A stretch of DNA of 64,000 nt. Origin: Pseudomonas sp. SDI. GTDB taxonomy: Bacteria > Pseudomonadota > Gammaproteobacteria > Pseudomonadales > Pseudomonadaceae. Both the position numbers and the translations under genes were made by a program. Below are positions 53,192 through 61,882 of the stretch, piece after piece (position 1 is the first letter of the stretch; every line of letters begins with the position of its first letter). Location of the stretch: contig NZ_QETK01000013.1 of the NCBI RefSeq assembly GCF_003105155.1, positions 1 to 64,000 of the forward strand. The letters are read 5' to 3'. The notes beneath the pieces are model-generated. The model searched no databases. It was not told the origin of the DNA and saw only the letters and a program-made list of their open reading frames with translations.

Positions 53192-53482
53192 ATGGAAAGA
53201 GGCTTCAAACAGGCTAGGCAGGATCTACTGGCGGCACTGGAGGCGGGCAACTATCAGCACGCGGCGCGTGGCTCGATCGACGTAAAAAATGTGCTGGCAA
53301 CTGGCGAGGTGTCGGTCCAGCAGGTCATCGAAATCGTCCGCCAGTGCTCTGGCATGCACCATTGCAGCAGCGCGCACCATCGCGTGGCGGGCATCGAAGT
53401 CCACGTGCTGCGGCGCTTGGGCTGGTACATCAAGTTTTACTTTATCGAGCCAGACGTCTGGTTCATCAGCGTCCATCGGTGA
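53192..53482 (+). CDS. small protein, possible MqsR-like toxin
   Basis: 96 residues from ATG 53192, preceded by AGAGGGG. The C-terminal half (IEVHVLRRLGWYIKFYFIEP and FISVHR) forms alternating strands like the MqsR/RelE-type fold. MqsR has a similar helix-then-sheet plan ending in a strand such as VSFKEK. The partner nine bases downstream starts with a two-CxxC zinc-finger-like domain, as MqsA does. The toxin assignment rests on layout rather than clear identity. Confidence 0.5.
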   Translation: MERGFKQARQDLLAALEAGNYQHAARGSIDVKNVLATGEVSVQQVIEIVRQCSGMHHCSSAHHRVAGIEVHVLRRLGWYIKFYFIEPDVWFISVHR

Positions 53483-53491
53483 GAGCTATGT

Positions 53492-54124
53492 ATGAACATT
53501 TTTCTTGAAGGTGAGCAGGGCAAGGCGCTCTGCGAGCAGTGTCAGCAGTTGGTCACCACCGTCTATGCCCGGCGCAATGTGCCGTTCAGCGACGGCTTTG
53601 GCGAGGCAAGGAATATCCTGGTCGGCGTCTGCAGTCAGTGCGATACGGTAGTGGCAATCCCGGCGCAGTCGACGCCGGCGATCAAGGAGGCGAAAAAACA
53701 GCTGATCTCCATCGAGGCGCGGCTGCCGGCGGTGTACCTCGATGTGCTGGATGCGGCGATGCACTCGGTGGCGCGGGAGGCCGGGGTGCAAGTCCGCAAG
53801 CTGTTCCTCAGTTACTACTTCCATGTACTGGCCGAGCATCAGGCAGCAGCGGTCGAATTGAGCGGAACCCACGAGGGCTTTGTGCAGGGTTTGGCTGCTC
53901 AGTGTGCTGCCCGGCAGGTAGCGCCGGCACGCTCGATGAAGCGCCTGTCGATGAAAGTGAATTCATACGTGGCGGCTGACTTCGATGTGCTGCTGAAGGT
54001 GACTCGGTTGAGCCAGACCGATCTGCTCAAGGCGATCATCTGTCAGATTCAGCAGGATCTACTTGAGCACCGCAACCCGGCAACGATTGCCGAGCTGCAG
54101 CGTCTGGCACGGGTCGCCTTGTAG
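53492..54124 (+). CDS. zinc-finger protein, possible MqsA-like antitoxin/regulator
   Basis: 210 residues. The N-terminus has two CxxC pairs (LCEQCQQ and GVCSQCDT, about residues 14 and 47) as in YgiT/MqsA zinc domains. A helical middle follows. The C-terminus (RLSMKVNSYVAADFDVLLKVTRLSQTD, abridged) is strand-helix-helix, compatible with a ribbon-helix-helix DNA-binding unit. It follows the candidate toxin by nine bases. If it is not an antitoxin it may be a stand-alone regulator. Confidence 0.5.
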   Translation: MNIFLEGEQGKALCEQCQQLVTTVYARRNVPFSDGFGEARNILVGVCSQCDTVVAIPAQSTPAIKEAKKQLISIEARLPAVYLDVLDAAMHSVAREAGVQVRKLFLSYYFHVLAEHQAAAVELSGTHEGFVQGLAAQCAARQVAPARSMKRLSMKVNSYVAADFDVLLKVTRLSQTDLLKAIICQIQQDLLEHRNPATIAELQRLARVAL

Positions 54125-54145
54125 GTTGGCTCTCCGAATTGCCTG

Positions 54146-54700
54146 TTAGCGTTGCGCCAGCCAGTAGTCGTGCAAGGCGCGGGCAGCCGGCTCGATGCGG
54201 GCGACCCCAGCGAGGTGCTCGGCCACGTTCAGGTCCGCTGGTAGTTCGAAGTTGTCCTGCTCGGCGCAGGCCGCAATGGCGTTCAACGCGCCAGCGTGCT
54301 CGGCAGGCAGTTCGGGCCAGTTGCCGACGGCAACCCCGCGCAGGTAGCCGAAGCACCATTCTTCGGCGAGGGTCAGCCTCTGGCCTTGGTGCTCGGTGTG
54401 TTCGAAGCGCGGTGAGAAGGCCTGGCTATCATTGGCCAGTTGCGCGGCCAGGGTATTCAGGTGGCGCACGCTCAGTTCGATGAACTGCTTGCACTGCGCT
54501 GGGGTCTGCCATTCCGGGTTTTGCCCGCCGAAGATCGCCGGGAACCATTCGGCGATATCCACTTGGGTCGGGCTGGAGACCAGGGCGGTGAAGTAACCGT
54601 CGAGCTCGGAAGGGTTGAGCACGGAGTGATCGTCGCCGTACTGGAGCAGAGTGTCTTCGATGAACGCGAAGTCTGCGGTGTTCAGGGGGTGGTTTTGCAT
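54146..54700 (-). CDS. UPF0149/YecA-family protein
   Basis: 184 residues: LNPSELDGYFTALVSSP and LTLAEEWCFGYLRGVAVG are the conserved segments of the YgfB/YecA family. It lacks the C-terminal SEC-C zinc motif of longer YecA forms. Function is unknown. Confidence 0.88.
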   Translation of the reverse strand: MQNHPLNTADFAFIEDTLLQYGDDHSVLNPSELDGYFTALVSSPTQVDIAEWFPAIFGGQNPEWQTPAQCKQFIELSVRHLNTLAAQLANDSQAFSPRFEHTEHQGQRLTLAEEWCFGYLRGVAVGNWPELPAEHAGALNAIAACAEQDNFELPADLNVAEHLAGVARIEPAARALHDYWLAQR

Positions 54701-54775
54701 GGGGGATACCTTGATGAGCCGAGCGCGGGGATTATCCCGCGTCGACGGTCATAGGGAAACCCACTGTGCAGATGG

Positions 54776-55390
54776 CTAGCGCAACACCGCCAGTTTGATG
54801 CTGAAACCTACCAGGCACATGCCTGCCAAGCGCTCAAGCAGGTTCGACAGCTTGGGGCTGGCGCGCATCCGCTCCGCCAGAAAGTGTGCCAACAGCACCG
54901 CCACCAGCCCGTAGATAAAGGTCAGCACGGCAATGGTTACGGCCATGAAGCCGAAGGTCACCAGGCCCTGGTGATGGGCCGGGTCGACAAACAGTGGGAA
55001 GAACGCCATGTAGAAAATGATCGCCTTGGGGTTGAGCAGGGTGATCATCATGGTCTGGCGCAGGAAGTGCCTGGCCTGCATCGGCCGTACCGGCGCATCG
55101 CCAGGTTTGGACAGCAGCATGCGCACGCCGAGGTAGGCCAGGTAGGCCGCGCCCAGCCATTGCACGGCATGGAACGCCGCCGGGTAGCTGTTGAGCAGGG
55201 TGGCCACCCCGGCTACCGCCAGCCACAGCAGCACCTGATCGCCGAAAATCACCCCGAAGGTGGCCGCCAAGCCTCCGCTGATCCCACCTTTGCCGGTGGC
55301 AGTGATGAGCGCAAAGTTGCCAGGGCCGGGTATTGCCAGCAGAACGATGAAGGCTATTACGAACGCGCCATAGTCGGTTACGCCAAGCAT
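54776..55390 (-). CDS. LysE/RhtB-family amino acid exporter
   Basis: 204 residues with six hydrophobic segments. The N-terminal IPGPGNFALITATGKGG is the family signature, and LLNPKAIIFYMAFFPLFVD the second conserved block. It exports amino acids or related compounds; the substrate is unknown. It is a single gene, divergent from the MbtH gene. Confidence 0.93.
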   Translation of the reverse strand: MLGVTDYGAFVIAFIVLLAIPGPGNFALITATGKGGISGGLAATFGVIFGDQVLLWLAVAGVATLLNSYPAAFHAVQWLGAAYLAYLGVRMLLSKPGDAPVRPMQARHFLRQTMMITLLNPKAIIFYMAFFPLFVDPAHHQGLVTFGFMAVTIAVLTFIYGLVAVLLAHFLAERMRASPKLSNLLERLAGMCLVGFSIKLAVLR

Positions 55391-55544
55391 GCTGGGAAGT
55401 TCCTGAGCAGTCAGAGCGACACTTTACACCCGGTCGCTAACGGGTGGGCGAGTCTTGCCTAATTTGTGCGCTGGGTCGTTCGTTCCCTCTATAGCTTCCG
55501 TGCGCCCGGCGCCAAGAGCCCTCACCCAACGAAGGAGATTAGCA

Positions 55545-55769
55545 ATGACTTCCGTTTTCGACCGCGACGACATCGTGTTCCAGGTAGTGGTCAACCACGA
55601 GGAACAATACTCCATCTGGCCAGACTACAAGGCCATCCCGACTGGCTGGCGCAGTGTAGGAAAAAGCGGCCTGAAGAAGGACTGCCTGGCCTACATCGAT
55701 GAGGTCTGGACCGACATGCGTCCGCTGAGCCTTCGCCAGAAAATGGCTGAAAACGCTGCCGCACAGTAA
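55545..55769 (+). CDS. MbtH-like protein
   Basis: 74 residues with the MbtH signature: [19 protein letters not shown] and [18 protein letters not shown]. MbtH proteins bind and activate adenylation domains of non-ribosomal peptide synthetases, including pyoverdine synthetases. It starts behind GGAG and is followed 10 bases later by a type II thioesterase. No synthetase gene is adjacent. Confidence 0.95.
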   Translation: MTSVFDRDDIVFQVVVNHEEQYSIWPDYKAIPTGWRSVGKSGLKKDCLAYIDEVWTDMRPLSLRQKMAENAAAQ

Positions 55770-55779
55770 GGGGGCGCCA

Positions 55780-56499
55780 GTGTCGTCATTGACCCTGCTG
55801 TGCCTGCCGTACTCCGGCGCTAGCGCCATGCTCTACAGCCGCTGGCGACGCAAGTTGCCGGCCTGGCTGAACGTGCGCCCGGTCGAGCTGCCTGGGCGCG
55901 GCGCGCGGCTGGGCGAGCCGCTGCAGACCGACATGCAGGCACTGGCCCGGCAGCTGGCGCAGGAGCAACGGCTGGCTGTCAGCCAGCCGTATGCCATCCT
56001 TGGGCACAGCCTCGGGGCTTTGCTCGCCTTCGAGCTGGCTCATGAGCTGCAAGCCTTGGGTTGCCAGGCGCCGGTTGCGTTGTTCGCCTGCGGTACAGCA
56101 GCGCCGACCCGCCGCGAAGAATACGATGGCCCGGACTGGCGTGAGCCGAAAAGCGATGCAGTGCTGATCGACGAACTGCGTACCTTGCAGGGCACCCCGG
56201 AAGAGGTGCTGGCCAATCAGGAGCTGATGAGCCTTACCTTGCCGGTGCTGCGCGCCGATTTTCTGCTGTGTGGGCGTTACCAGTACCGTTCGCGGGCGCC
56301 GCTGCGGTGCCCGTTGCATGTGCTCGGAGGGGAAACCGACCGTGCCAGCGAAGCACAGTTGCTGGCCTGGCGTCAGGAGAGCCTCGGCGATTTCGCCCTG
56401 GAGATCTTCCCAGGTGGGCACTTTTTCATTCACGAGCATGAGGATCGCGTGCTCGGCGTGTTGTGTGCATCGCTGGAGCGGCATCGCTTGTCGGCCTGA
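55780..56499 (+). CDS. type II thioesterase of non-ribosomal peptide synthesis
   Basis: 239 residues from GTG 55780, with a strong AAGGGGG site. It is an alpha/beta hydrolase with LPYSGASAMLYSRW at the N-terminus, the nucleophile motif GHSLGA and a late GGHFF histidine. Such enzymes clear wrong groups from carrier proteins. Paired with MbtH it probably serves pyoverdine or another siderophore made elsewhere in the genome. Confidence 0.93.
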   Translation: MSSLTLLCLPYSGASAMLYSRWRRKLPAWLNVRPVELPGRGARLGEPLQTDMQALARQLAQEQRLAVSQPYAILGHSLGALLAFELAHELQALGCQAPVALFACGTAAPTRREEYDGPDWREPKSDAVLIDELRTLQGTPEEVLANQELMSLTLPVLRADFLLCGRYQYRSRAPLRCPLHVLGGETDRASEAQLLAWRQESLGDFALEIFPGGHFFIHEHEDRVLGVLCASLERHRLSA

Positions 56500-56581
56500 A
56501 GCGTGGCGGTTGCGCAGTGCGCCTTTGACCAGCATAGTCGGGAACCTGTCCCGATTACTGCCCGGCCCGGAGGCGCCTGCC

Positions 56582-57133
56582 ATGCTTATCGATCCCACCC
56601 AATCCACGCTGTTGGTCATCGACATCCAGGAAAAGCTCATCGGCGCGATGAGCGATCCGGCGGGGACCTTGGCGCGTGCACGCTGGCTGATCGCAGCAGG
56701 CGCCGAGCTGGGCCTGCCAACGGTATTTTCCGAACAGTATCCCAAGGGGCTGGGGCCAACCGTTGCGGCCCTGAAGGAAGCGGCCGGCGCCGCCGAAATC
56801 GTCGAGAAAATGCATTTTTCCTGTGTGGCCGGCGAATGCCTGCCGGCGTCGTTGCTGGCGCGCGAGCAGGTGATTGTCTGTGGCATGGAAACCCACGTCT
56901 GCGTCCTGCAAACCGTGCTTGGCCTGCGGGCGCTGGGCAAGCAGGTGTTTGTGGTCGAGGACGCCTGCGACAGTCGCACGGCCTTCAGCAAGGCCGCCGG
57001 TTTGCAGCGCATGCGCGATGCCGGGGCTCAGATCGTGACCCGCGAGATGGTCCTGTTCGAACTGCTCGGCAGTGCCAGCCATGAGAAATTCCGACTGATC
57101 AGCAAAACCTTCCTGGTAGGTGAGCAGCCTTGA
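56582..57133 (+). CDS. isochorismatase-family hydrolase
   Basis: 183 residues: LLVIDIQEKLIGAM with the catalytic Asp, VVEKMHFSC-type lysine region (EIVEKMHFSC) and VCGMETHVCVLQT with the nucleophile Cys. This matches the YcaC/nicotinamidase-like cysteine hydrolases. The substrate is unknown. Its stop codon overlaps the TTG start of the next gene. Confidence 0.92.
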   Translation: MLIDPTQSTLLVIDIQEKLIGAMSDPAGTLARARWLIAAGAELGLPTVFSEQYPKGLGPTVAALKEAAGAAEIVEKMHFSCVAGECLPASLLAREQVIVCGMETHVCVLQTVLGLRALGKQVFVVEDACDSRTAFSKAAGLQRMRDAGAQIVTREMVLFELLGSASHEKFRLISKTFLVGEQP

Positions 57134-58245
57134 CGGCCTCTCGCGGGACGAGCCCGCTCCCACAATCCCTGTGGGGGCGGGCTCGTCCCGCGACGTTTTT
57201 TGCCGCGCTGCTGGCCGGCTGCGTCGGCCAGCGTGCGCCGGAGCAGCCTTCGGCCGAACAGGTGCGGGCCCAGCTGTTGCGCCTGTTGCCGGCCGCTGCC
57301 ACTGATCGTGAGGGCTGGGCCCAGGACATTCAGACAGCCTTTACCGCGCAGAAGCTCGACCCCAGTCGTTCCAACCTGTGTGCCGTGCTGGCGGTGACCG
57401 AGCAGGAGTCCACATTTCAGGCCGATCCGCAAGTGCCCGGTCTGGGGCGCATCGCCCGAGAGGAAATCGACCGTCGGGCAGCCAGTGTGCATGTTCCGCA
57501 ACTGCTGGTGAAAGCCGCCCTGCAAGCACCATCGCCGAATGGCCAGACCTACGAGCAGCGCCTCAGTGCGGCGCGCAGCGAGAAACAGCTCAGTGCCATC
57601 TTCGATGACCTGATCGGCGCTGTGCCGCTGGGGCGTACGCTGCTCGGCGACTTGAATCCGGTGCGTACCGGCGGGCCGATGCAGGTCAGCATCGCCTTTG
57701 CCGAGCGGCATGTGCAGGCTTACCCCTACCGTTACAGCGGGACGATTCGTCAGGAAGTGTTCAGCCGTCGCGGCGGGCTGTATTTCGGCATCGCCCACCT
57801 GCTGGGCTATCCGGCCAGTTACGAGCGGCCACTGTACCGTTTCGCCGACTTCAACGCCGGATGGTATGCGAGCCGCAATGCGGCGTTTCAGCATGCGCTG
57901 AGCCGTGTCTCCGGGGTAGCGCTGGCACTGGATGGCGACCTGATCGCGCCGGGGGCAATTTTCCCCGGCGCCACCGAGCGGGCAGTGCGCAAGGTGGGCG
58001 CGCAACTGGATTTGCGCAACCCGACTATCCGCAGCCAGTTGGAGCAGGGCGATCGCCTGGATTTCGAGAAAACGCGTTTGTATCAGCGCGTGTATGGGTT
58101 GGCCGACAAGGCCGCAGGTCACCCGCTGCCGCGGGCGCTGTTGCCGGGCATCGAGCTGAAAAGCCCGAAGATTTCTCGCAAGCTGACCACGGCGTGGTTT
58201 GCCCAGCGGGTGGATGAGCGTTATCAGCGCTGCATGAAGCGCTGA
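57130..58245 (+). CDS. DUF1615 lipoprotein with REP-encoded N-terminus
   Basis: 371 residues. The body (RGGLYFGIAHLLGYPASY, AGWYASRNAAFQHALSRVSG) is DUF1615, a lipoprotein family possibly related to lytic enzymes. The lipobox LLAGC (Cys31) is intact, but no ATG or GTG precedes it. The only candidate is TTG 57130, spaced from AGGTGAG. The first 20-odd codons then read through a complete REP palindrome (57136-57197), giving TASRGTSPLPQSLWGRARP before the hydrophobic TFFAALLAGC. A CTG at 57169 is another possible start. Confidence 0.8.
   Translation: MTASRGTSPLPQSLWGRARPATFFAALLAGCVGQRAPEQPSAEQVRAQLLRLLPAAATDREGWAQDIQTAFTAQKLDPSRSNLCAVLAVTEQESTFQADPQVPGLGRIAREEIDRRAASVHVPQLLVKAALQAPSPNGQTYEQRLSAARSEKQLSAIFDDLIGAVPLGRTLLGDLNPVRTGGPMQVSIAFAERHVQAYPYRYSGTIRQEVFSRRGGLYFGIAHLLGYPASYERPLYRFADFNAGWYASRNAAFQHALSRVSGVALALDGDLIAPGAIFPGATERAVRKVGAQLDLRNPTIRSQLEQGDRLDFEKTRLYQRVYGLADKAAGHPLPRALLPGIELKSPKISRKLTTAWFAQRVDERYQRCMKR
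57136..57197. repeat. REP palindrome inside the 5' end of the DUF1615 gene
   Basis: CCTCTCGCGGGACGAGCCCG with CTCCCACA is mirrored by TGTGGGGGCGGGCTCGTCCCGCGACG. The arms are nearly perfect. It sits between the isochorismatase-like stop and the lipobox codons of the next gene. Confidence 0.9.
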
Positions 58246-58305
58246 TCAGGGTGTCCGCCGAGGGCGTTGCTGAAAAGTGAAGCGTCCATTCCTGCCGGCA
58301 TAAAA

Positions 58306-58333
58306 AAGCCCCGCCAGGTGGCGGGGCTTTCTC
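58306..58333. terminator. bidirectional terminator between DUF1615 and acnB
   Basis: AAGCCCCGCC (58306-58315) pairs with GGCGGGGCTT (58320-58329), with A residues on the left and TTTCTC on the right. It serves acnB on the minus strand, which ends at 58348. Confidence 0.88.
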
Positions 58334-58347
58334 GACGCTAAGTCAGC

Positions 58348-60957
58348 TTAGGCTTGAACGACCGGGATCTTGGCGTTCGCAGCCGCTTCGCGGAACTCGG
58401 CGATCTGGTCGAAGCTCAGGTAGCGGTAAACGTCGGCAGCCATGCTGTCGATGTTTTTCGCGTACTCCATGTACTCCTCGACGGTCGGCAGTTTGCCCAG
58501 GATGGACGCAACAGCCGCCAGCTCGGCGGAGGCCAGGTACACGTTCGCACCATCGCCTAGACGGTTCGGGAAGTTACGGGTCGACGTCGACACAACGGTC
58601 GAGTTCGCCGCAACGCGTGCCTGGTTACCCATGCACAGCGAGCAGCCCGGCATTTCCATGCGCGCGCCAGCTTTGCCGTAGATGCCGTAGTAGCCTTCTT
58701 CGGTCAGCTGGTGAGCGTCCATCTTGGTTGGCGGCGACAGCCACAGACGGGTAGGGATCGAACCCTTGACCTTGTCCAGCAGCTTGCCGGCAGCACGGAA
58801 GTGACCGATGTTGGTCATGCACGAACCGATGAACACTTCGTCGATCTTCTCGCCCTGAACGGTCGACAGCAGACGCGCGTCGTCCGGGTCGTTCGGCGCG
58901 CAGAGCACAGGCTCTTTGACGTCGGCCAGGTCGATTTCGATGATTTCGGCGTACTCGGCGTCCTTGTCGGCAGACAGCAGGACCGGGTTGGCCAGCCAGG
59001 CTTCCATCGCTTGCGCGCGACGCTCCATGGTGCGGGCATCGCCGTAGCCTTCGCTGATCATCCAGCGCAGCAGGGTGATGTTCGACTTCAGGTACTCGGC
59101 AACCGCTTTTTCCGGCAGCTTGATGGTGCAACCGGCAGCCGAACGCTCGGCCGAGGCGTCGGACAGTTCGAATGCCTGTTCAACCGTCAGCTCGTCCAGG
59201 CCTTCGATTTCCAGGATGCGGCCGGAGAAGGCGTTGATCTTGCCTTTCTTCTCGACGGTCAGCAGGCCTTTCTGGATGCCGTAGTAAGGGATGGCGTGAA
59301 CCAGGTCGCGCAGGGTGATGCCTGGTTGCAGTTTGCCCTTGAAGCGCACCAGTACCGACTCCGGCATGTCCAGCGGCATTACGCCGGTGGCTGCGGCGAA
59401 GGCAACCAGGCCGGAACCGGCCGGGAACGAAATGCCGATCGGGAAACGGGTGTGCGAGTCACCACCGGTACCGACGGTGTCCGGCAGCAGCATGCGGTTC
59501 AGCCAGCTGTGGATGATGCCGTCGCCTGGACGCAGCGACACGCCGCCACGGGTGCGGATGAAGTCTGGCAGGGTGTGGTGGGTGGTCACGTCGATCGGCT
59601 TTGGATAGGCCGCAGTGTGGCAGAACGACTGCATGACCAGGTCGGCGGAGAAGCCCAGGCACGCCAGGTCTTTCAGCTCGTCACGGGTCATCGGGCCAGT
59701 GGTGTCCTGGGAGCCGACGGTGGTCATCTTCGGTTCGCAGTAAGTGCCAGGGCGCACGCCTTTACCGTCAGCCAGGCCGCAGGCCTTGCCGACCATTTTC
59801 TGTGCCAGGGTGTAGCCCTTGCCGGTGTCGACAGGTGCTTCAGGTAGCTTGAACAGGTCGGTTGGGCCCAGGCCCAGTTCAGCACGGGCTTTTTCGGTCA
59901 GGCCACGGCCGACGATCAGCGGGATACGGCCGCCAGCGCGGACTTCGTCGAGCAGCACCGGGGTCTTCAGTTCGAAGGTGGTGATGACGTCGTCGGTGCC
60001 GTGCTTGCAGACTTTGCCGGCGTGCGGGTAGACGTCGATCACGTCGCCCATGTTCAGGTTCGACACGTCGAACTCGATCGGCAGGGCGCCGGCGTCTTCC
60101 ATGGTGTTGTAGAAGATCGGGGCGATTTTCGAGCCGAAGCAGAAGCCGCCAGCGCGCTTGTTCGGGACGTACGGAATGTCGTCGCCGAAGAACCACAGCA
60201 CCGAGTTGGTGGCGGATTTACGCGAAGAACCGGTACCGACCACGTCACCGACGTAGGCAACCGGGAAGCCTTTGGCTTTGACTTCTTCGATCTGCTTGAG
60301 CGGGCCGATGGCGCCTTGTTGCTCAGGCACGATGCCGTCACGGGCCATTTTCAGCATGGCCAGGGCGTGCAGCGGGATGTCAGGGCGCGACCAGGCGTCC
60401 GGGGCAGGGGACAGGTCGTCGGTGTTGGTTTCGCCAGGGACCTTGAATACGGTCAGGCTGTATTTGTCGGCGATGGCCGGTTTGCTGGTGAACCACTCGC
60501 CAGCAGCCCAGGATTCCAGGACGGCTTTGGCGTGGACATTGCCCGCCTTGGCTTTTTCAGCCACGTCGTGGAAGGCGTCGAACATCAGCAGGGTGTGCTT
60601 GAGTTGTTCGGCGGCGACGGCAGCCAGTTCGGCGTCGTCCAGCAGCTCAACCATGGTGGCGATGTTGTAGCCACCTTGCATGGTGCCCAGCAGTTCGACG
60701 GCACGCTTCTTGTCGATCAGTGGGGTTTTCGCTTCGCCTTTGGCAACAGCAGAGAGGAAGCCGGCTTTGACGTAAGCGGCTTCGTCCACGCCTGGTGGAA
60801 CGCGGTTGGTGATCAGGTCGACGAGGACTGCTTCTTCGCCAGCAGGGGGATTTTTCAGCAGCTCGACCAGGCCTGCGGTTTGTTCGGCGTTAAGCGGCTG
60901 GGGCACGATACCCTGGGCGGCACGCTCTTCGATGTGTTTGCGGTAGGCTTCAAGCAC
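58348..60957 (-). CDS. acnB: bifunctional aconitate hydratase 2 / 2-methylisocitrate dehydratase
   Basis: 869 residues from GTG 60957, which has GAGGG eight bases upstream and yields the conserved start [16 protein letters not shown]. An N-terminal HEAT-like domain precedes the swivel domain. The iron-sulphur cysteines are in SCMTNIGH and PGCSLCMGN. It works in the TCA cycle and the methylcitrate route. The frame runs on to 61005 but that part is leader. Confidence 0.96.
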   Translation of the reverse strand: MLEAYRKHIEERAAQGIVPQPLNAEQTAGLVELLKNPPAGEEAVLVDLITNRVPPGVDEAAYVKAGFLSAVAKGEAKTPLIDKKRAVELLGTMQGGYNIATMVELLDDAELAAVAAEQLKHTLLMFDAFHDVAEKAKAGNVHAKAVLESWAAGEWFTSKPAIADKYSLTVFKVPGETNTDDLSPAPDAWSRPDIPLHALAMLKMARDGIVPEQQGAIGPLKQIEEVKAKGFPVAYVGDVVGTGSSRKSATNSVLWFFGDDIPYVPNKRAGGFCFGSKIAPIFYNTMEDAGALPIEFDVSNLNMGDVIDVYPHAGKVCKHGTDDVITTFELKTPVLLDEVRAGGRIPLIVGRGLTEKARAELGLGPTDLFKLPEAPVDTGKGYTLAQKMVGKACGLADGKGVRPGTYCEPKMTTVGSQDTTGPMTRDELKDLACLGFSADLVMQSFCHTAAYPKPIDVTTHHTLPDFIRTRGGVSLRPGDGIIHSWLNRMLLPDTVGTGGDSHTRFPIGISFPAGSGLVAFAAATGVMPLDMPESVLVRFKGKLQPGITLRDLVHAIPYYGIQKGLLTVEKKGKINAFSGRILEIEGLDELTVEQAFELSDASAERSAAGCTIKLPEKAVAEYLKSNITLLRWMISEGYGDARTMERRAQAMEAWLANPVLLSADKDAEYAEIIEIDLADVKEPVLCAPNDPDDARLLSTVQGEKIDEVFIGSCMTNIGHFRAAGKLLDKVKGSIPTRLWLSPPTKMDAHQLTEEGYYGIYGKAGARMEMPGCSLCMGNQARVAANSTVVSTSTRNFPNRLGDGANVYLASAELAAVASILGKLPTVEEYMEYAKNIDSMAADVYRYLSFDQIAEFREAAANAKIPVVQA

Positions 60958-61363
60958 AGTTATTACCCTCATCAGTGGTCCCAAATGGGTGTCCGGGACG
61001 CTCATCCAGAAATTCCGGCACCCATGCGCAATACGGCTTTGTGGGCCGCGTAGCCAGGGTTGCAGGAAATCCTTACAGAAGCTGCTTTCAAAGTTTTACG
61101 CCTGTAGAACGGAGGCTGATGAGGGCTGGCGCAGGATATTCGGGGGGCGAATACCCTGTGCCAACGCCGTTCTACCGGATTAACTGTGCTCGTGACGCTT
61201 TGAAAACAGCTTCTAACGGACATTGGCGCCTTAAAAAGGCCGGATGATTCTACGGTAAAAACTCGACAAAGGTAAGGCGAGCGCAACGACTTTAGCGGGT
61301 GACCCCCGTTAGACAAAGGGCTAACATGTTGGCCTGTTCCGCCGCCATGTCGTTGATTTTTCC
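60958..61363. other. intergenic region between acnB and the DUF1289 gene
   Basis: About 400 bases with no gene. It holds the divergent promoters and the large palindrome at 61077-61214. Short open frames on both strands have no ribosome binding sites. Confidence 0.6.
61077..61214. repeat. 138-bp nested inverted repeat upstream of acnB
   Basis: Three nested pairs are visible. AGAAGCTGCTTTCAAAG (61077-61093) pairs with CTTTGAAAACAGCTTCT (61198-61214) with one mismatch. GTAGAACGG (61104-61112) pairs with CCGTTCTAC (61167-61175). TGGCGCAGGATATTCG (61127-61142) pairs with CGAATACCCTGTGCCA (61148-61163) with two mismatches. The apical loop is GGGGG. It may be a MITE-like element or a structured leader of acnB. 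Confidence 0.8.
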
Positions 61364-61831
61364 ATGTCCAATCAGTCCATCAAGACGCCCTGCGTCGGCC
61401 TTTGCTCCACGGTTTACGGGGATCTGGTGTGCCGTGGTTGCAAGCGTTTTCACCATGAGGTGATCCACTGGAACGGCTACAACGAAGATGAAAAGCGCGC
61501 GGTCTGGCTGCGTCTGGAATACCTGCTGGTGCAGGTCATGGCCGCCAAGCTGGAAGTTTTCGACAAGCAACGCCTGCGTCAGCAACTGGAACAACGCAAG
61601 ATCCGCTTCGTGCCTCATCAATCCGAATATTGCTGGGCTTACCAGTTGATTGCGCGCGGTGCGCGGGTGATCCGCGAGCTGGAGGCCTATGGCCTGGTGC
61701 TGATGCCGGAGTTTCGCGAGTGGGAGCTGCCGCAGTTGCGCGACGCCATTGATCGGGAGTTCTTTCTTTTATCCGAGGCGCATTACCAGCGGTATATCGC
61801 GCCCGGATTTCTGCAGGATGCTCTGGGCTAG
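61364..61831 (+). CDS. DUF1289-family protein with C-terminal extension
   Basis: 155 residues. The N-terminal TPCVGLCSTVYGDLVCRGCKRF is a DUF1289 cysteine cluster. About 110 residues of helical sequence follow (QRLRQQLEQRKIRF and EFFLLSEAHYQRYIAPGF). It is longer than the DUF1289 protein at 52820. Function is unknown. Confidence 0.88.
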   Translation: MSNQSIKTPCVGLCSTVYGDLVCRGCKRFHHEVIHWNGYNEDEKRAVWLRLEYLLVQVMAAKLEVFDKQRLRQQLEQRKIRFVPHQSEYCWAYQLIARGARVIRELEAYGLVLMPEFREWELPQLRDAIDREFFLLSEAHYQRYIAPGFLQDALG

Positions 61832-61841
61832 CATACGGCCC

Positions 61842-61875
61842 ATCGCCGGCAAGGCAGCTCTGCGTTGCCGGCGAT
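61842..61875. terminator. palindrome at the convergent DUF1289 / Usp ends
   Basis: ATCGCCGGCAA (61842-61852) pairs perfectly with TTGCCGGCGAT (61865-61875). It lacks a T run but lies between two convergent stop codons; the arms match a REP-like family. Confidence 0.55.
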
Positions 61876-61882
61876 AGCGCCC

